Positions 5,895 through 7,497 of a DNA stretch of 7,497 nt are shown here, one piece after another. The DNA lies in NCBI GenBank assembly GCA_023430365.1, contig JAEZAS010000153.1, positions 1 to 7,497 on the forward strand. The letters run 5' to 3'. Source of the stretch: Planctomycetota bacterium. Lineage in GTDB: Bacteria > Planctomycetota > Planctomycetia > Pirellulales > Pirellulaceae. Positions within the stretch are counted from its first letter, which is position 1. Each line of letters starts with the position of its first letter. The position numbers and the translations under genes were made by a program. The notes below the pieces were generated by a model. That model saw nothing but the letters and a program-made list of their open reading frames with translations, did not search any database and was not told where the DNA came from.

Positions 5895-7232
5895 ATGGTC
5901 AGCCTGCTATCGCTGGTGGCTGCTTCACCCGAGCGACAATTAGAAGCGGCCAAACAGTCGCTCGCGCATCTTGCCGAGCACCTGAACGCCAAATTCTCGG
6001 TCCGCCTGTGGGACGGCAGCGTCATTCCGCTCGGCCCCGAGGCCCGGCGCGATCTGTGCGTCGCCATCCAGGGCCCGGGCGTGATCGGATCGCTCCTCCG
6101 CCGGCCGACGCTCGAAACGGTCCTCCGTCTGTACGCCACGGGCAAGATCGACATCGCTGGCGGCGACCTGATCGAGTTTTTCGACGTCGCGCGCATGGAG
6201 AAATCGCGCTCGCGACTCAAACAGGTCCGCAAAAGCCTGCTGCTGAAGAACGCCCTTCCCTTCCTGCTCGCGCCCGCCGAGAAAACCGAGACGCAGCACG
6301 CCTTCTCGGGCGATGTCGAGGGGCGCGGCGGCGTGCAGCGCAACGACCAGGACTACATCCAGTTCCACTACGACCTGGGGAACGACTTTTACAAGCTGTT
6401 TCTCGATCCCGAGATGCAGTACTCCTGCGGCTACTTCACCGACTGGAACAACTCGCTCGAACAAGCCCAGCGCGACAAGCTCGACATGATCTGCCGCAAG
6501 CTCCGCCTCAAAGCGGGCGAGCGAATGCTCGACATCGGCTGCGGCTGGGGCGGCCTGATCTGCCATGCGGCCAAACACTACGGCGTGCAGGCCCACGGCG
6601 TCACCCTCTCGCAGGAGCAATTCGACTTCACCCGCGAGAAGATCAAGCAACTCGGCCTCGAAGGCCAGGCAACGGTCGAGCTGCGTGACTACACGACGCT
6701 CACCGGCCAGTGGGACAAGATCTCGAGCATCGGGATGTACGAGCATGTCGGCATCGCGAACTATCCCAAGTACTTTGGCAAGCTCTACTCGCTTCTCCGC
6801 GACCGGGGCATCCTGCTCAACCACGGCATCACTCGCCCAGCCAAGGCGAGCAAGCGGCGTTTTCACAAGATTCGCCCCGAGCAGAAGCTGATCCTCAAGT
6901 ACATCTTCCCCGGCGGCGAGCTCGACCACATCGGCCACACCTGCGAAGTGCTCGAGGCGACGAAGTTCGAAGTGCACGACGTCGAGGACTGGCGCGAGCA
7001 CTACGCCCTAACCACGCGTCACTGGTGCCGCCGCCTGTCCGCCAACCGGGACGAAGCGATTCGCCAGGTCGGCGCCGAGCGGTACCGGCTCTGGACCGCC
7101 TACCTGGCCGGCGTGTCGTATGGGTTCCTCGACGGCTCGGTGCGCATCTATCAAACGGTCGCCAGCAAACACGCCGCCCGCGGCAAAGCGGAACTCCCTC
7201 CCACCCGCGCCGACCTCTACCGCGCCGCTTAG
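5895..7232 (+). CDS. cfa: Cyclopropane-fatty-acyl-phospholipid synthase-type SAM methyltransferase
   Basis: The 445-residue protein belongs to the CFA/mycolic acid cyclopropane synthase family. These enzymes transfer a methylene from S-adenosylmethionine to the double bond of membrane phospholipid acyl chains. Visible landmarks are FHYDLGNDFYKLFLDP (157-172), YSCGYF with Cys178, the SAM-binding LDIGCGWGG (212-220), GVTLSQEQ (235-242), SIGMYEHVG with Glu283, NHGI with His310 and Ile312, and AYLAG with Tyr403. By position these match the bicarbonate-site residues of E. coli Cfa (Cys139, Glu239, His266, Ile268, Tyr317), so activity is likely. The first 150 or so residues form the N-terminal domain of the long, Cfa-like class. 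The protein is longer than E. coli Cfa (382). The start at 5895 has AGGG about 9 nt upstream. The gene probably forms a single transcription unit. Related methyltransferases acting on the same lipids are an alternative. Confidence 0.93.
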   Translation: MVSLLSLVAASPERQLEAAKQSLAHLAEHLNAKFSVRLWDGSVIPLGPEARRDLCVAIQGPGVIGSLLRRPTLETVLRLYATGKIDIAGGDLIEFFDVARMEKSRSRLKQVRKSLLLKNALPFLLAPAEKTETQHAFSGDVEGRGGVQRNDQDYIQFHYDLGNDFYKLFLDPEMQYSCGYFTDWNNSLEQAQRDKLDMICRKLRLKAGERMLDIGCGWGGLICHAAKHYGVQAHGVTLSQEQFDFTREKIKQLGLEGQATVELRDYTTLTGQWDKISSIGMYEHVGIANYPKYFGKLYSLLRDRGILLNHGITRPAKASKRRFHKIRPEQKLILKYIFPGGELDHIGHTCEVLEATKFEVHDVEDWREHYALTTRHWCRRLSANRDEAIRQVGAERYRLWTAYLAGVSYGFLDGSVRIYQTVASKHAARGKAELPPTRADLYRAA

Positions 7233-7243
7233 GCATCCCGTAG

Positions 7244-7264
7244 CCGGAAGCTAACAGCTTCCGG
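7244..7264. repeat. CCGGA-type hairpin after the CFA-type gene
   Basis: A perfect 9-bp stem (CCGGAAGCT with AGCTTCCGG) and loop AAC lie 11 bp after the stop at 7232. It shares flanks with the hairpin at 144-164 (AG before, AGAA after) while the inner stem differs with compensatory changes. No T-run follows, so it may stabilise the 3' end rather than terminate. Confidence 0.85.
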
Positions 7265-7360
7265 AGAAAGGCCGATCGATCCGGCCACGTCGAACGACGT
7301 CGCCGGTCCCTCGGTCCCTTCCGTGCATCCTTTTCTCGTCTTGTCACCTCCTCGTGCAAT

Positions 7361-7377
7361 TTCTCCGGAGGCTGTTA
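7361..7377 (-). repeat. Half of a CCGGA-type hairpin, cut at the loop
   Basis: Read on the minus strand it is TAACAGCCTCCGGAGAA, the loop, right stem and right flank of the family. The expected left stem (AGCCGGAGGC on that strand) is absent. At 7378 the sequence changes to unrelated CAGGATTATGCAC. This marks a possible insertion or recombination boundary at 7377/7378. Confidence 0.6.
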
Positions 7378-7413
7378 CAGGATTATGCACTCGCTAGCGG
7401 CCTAAAAAGAAAG

Positions 7414-7479
7414 GCGTTCGCGTCCTTCTACAATTCCTTGAAACCCCTTCCAAGGAGATTGTTTATGGAACGCGAACGC
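7414..7479 (+). promoter_or_regulatory. Leader hairpin enclosing the ribosome binding site and start codon
   Basis: The outer stem pairs GCGTTCGCGT (7414-7423) with ACGCGAACGC (7470-7479), 10 perfect bp. Two more C:G pairs reach the G of the ATG. An inner stem pairs CAATTCCTTG (7431-7440) with CAAGGAGATTG (7451-7461) with a single G bulged, burying AAGGAG. A transcript that starts upstream of 7414 would therefore hide its own translation start; one starting inside would not. The pairing is seen directly; regulation is inferred. Confidence 0.65.
7452..7457 (+). promoter_or_regulatory. Strong ribosome binding site of the last gene
   Basis: AAGGAG stands 7 nt before the ATG at 7465. It is the best Shine-Dalgarno match of any gene in the window and decides the start of the partial gene. 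Confidence 0.75.
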
Positions 7480-7497
7480 TGGTTGGAATTGTACGGC
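7465..7497 (+). CDS. 5' end of a gene of unknown product, possibly a transposase
   Basis: Eleven codons (MERERWLELYG) are visible before the window ends, so the product cannot be identified from sequence. Three indirect signs suggest the first gene of an insertion sequence. A strong ribosome binding site lies in a leader hairpin that would silence read-through transcripts, an arrangement known for IS10 and IS50. A hairpin repeat is cut off 87 bp upstream. The upstream base composition also changes, with an A-rich run at 7402-7412. This is a low-confidence inference; an ordinary chromosomal gene under leader control is the main alternative. The existence of a coding start here is much better supported than its function. 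Confidence 0.55.
   Translation, partial: MERERWLELYG

Noticed and set aside
5940..7001. Minus-strand open frame of 353 codons opposite the CFA-type gene
   Set aside because: It is antisense to a gene with all family motifs. The product looks like a mirror of the codon bias.

Overview
The window looks like a chromosomal segment from a GC-rich planctomycete, probably of the Pirellulales type. This is an inference. It rests on a secreted sulfatase beside a secreted glycoside hydrolase, a stand-alone GGQ release-factor-like protein, weak or absent Shine-Dalgarno sites on several genes, and a high load of short dispersed palindromic repeats. No rRNA, tRNA or CRISPR array was seen.

Layout. Positions 1-487 hold no convincing gene. 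They are a mosaic of small hairpins, with one 124-bp unit present twice (1-124 and 311-434) and a 34-bp palindromic repeat present three times. A release-factor-like gene follows on the minus strand (488-1012). Next comes a repeat-filled gap in which two identical palindromes face each other (1077-1203). Then two minus-strand genes encode exported proteins: a two-module GH5-type glycosidase (2763-4994) and, 115 bp downstream of it, an arylsulfatase-type enzyme (1265-2647). Together they could act on a sulfated polysaccharide outside the cytoplasm. From about 5000 the genes run on the plus strand: a small GlsB/YeaQ/YmgE-type membrane protein (5252-5665), a cyclopropane-fatty-acyl-phospholipid-synthase-type methyltransferase (5895-7232), and the first 11 codons of a further gene with a strong ribosome binding site (from 7465).

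The least ordinary signal lies between the genes. One family of about 21-bp hairpins recurs (144-164, 1083-1103, 1177-1197, 7244-7264). Stem bases differ between copies but pairing is kept, and the loop is conserved. A fifth copy (7361-7377) is cut off exactly at the loop, just before the last gene. That gene's ribosome binding site and start codon sit in a long leader hairpin, an arrangement known from some transposase genes. A working hypothesis is that an insertion sequence has entered a hairpin repeat at about 7377/7378. The window ends too early to prove it.
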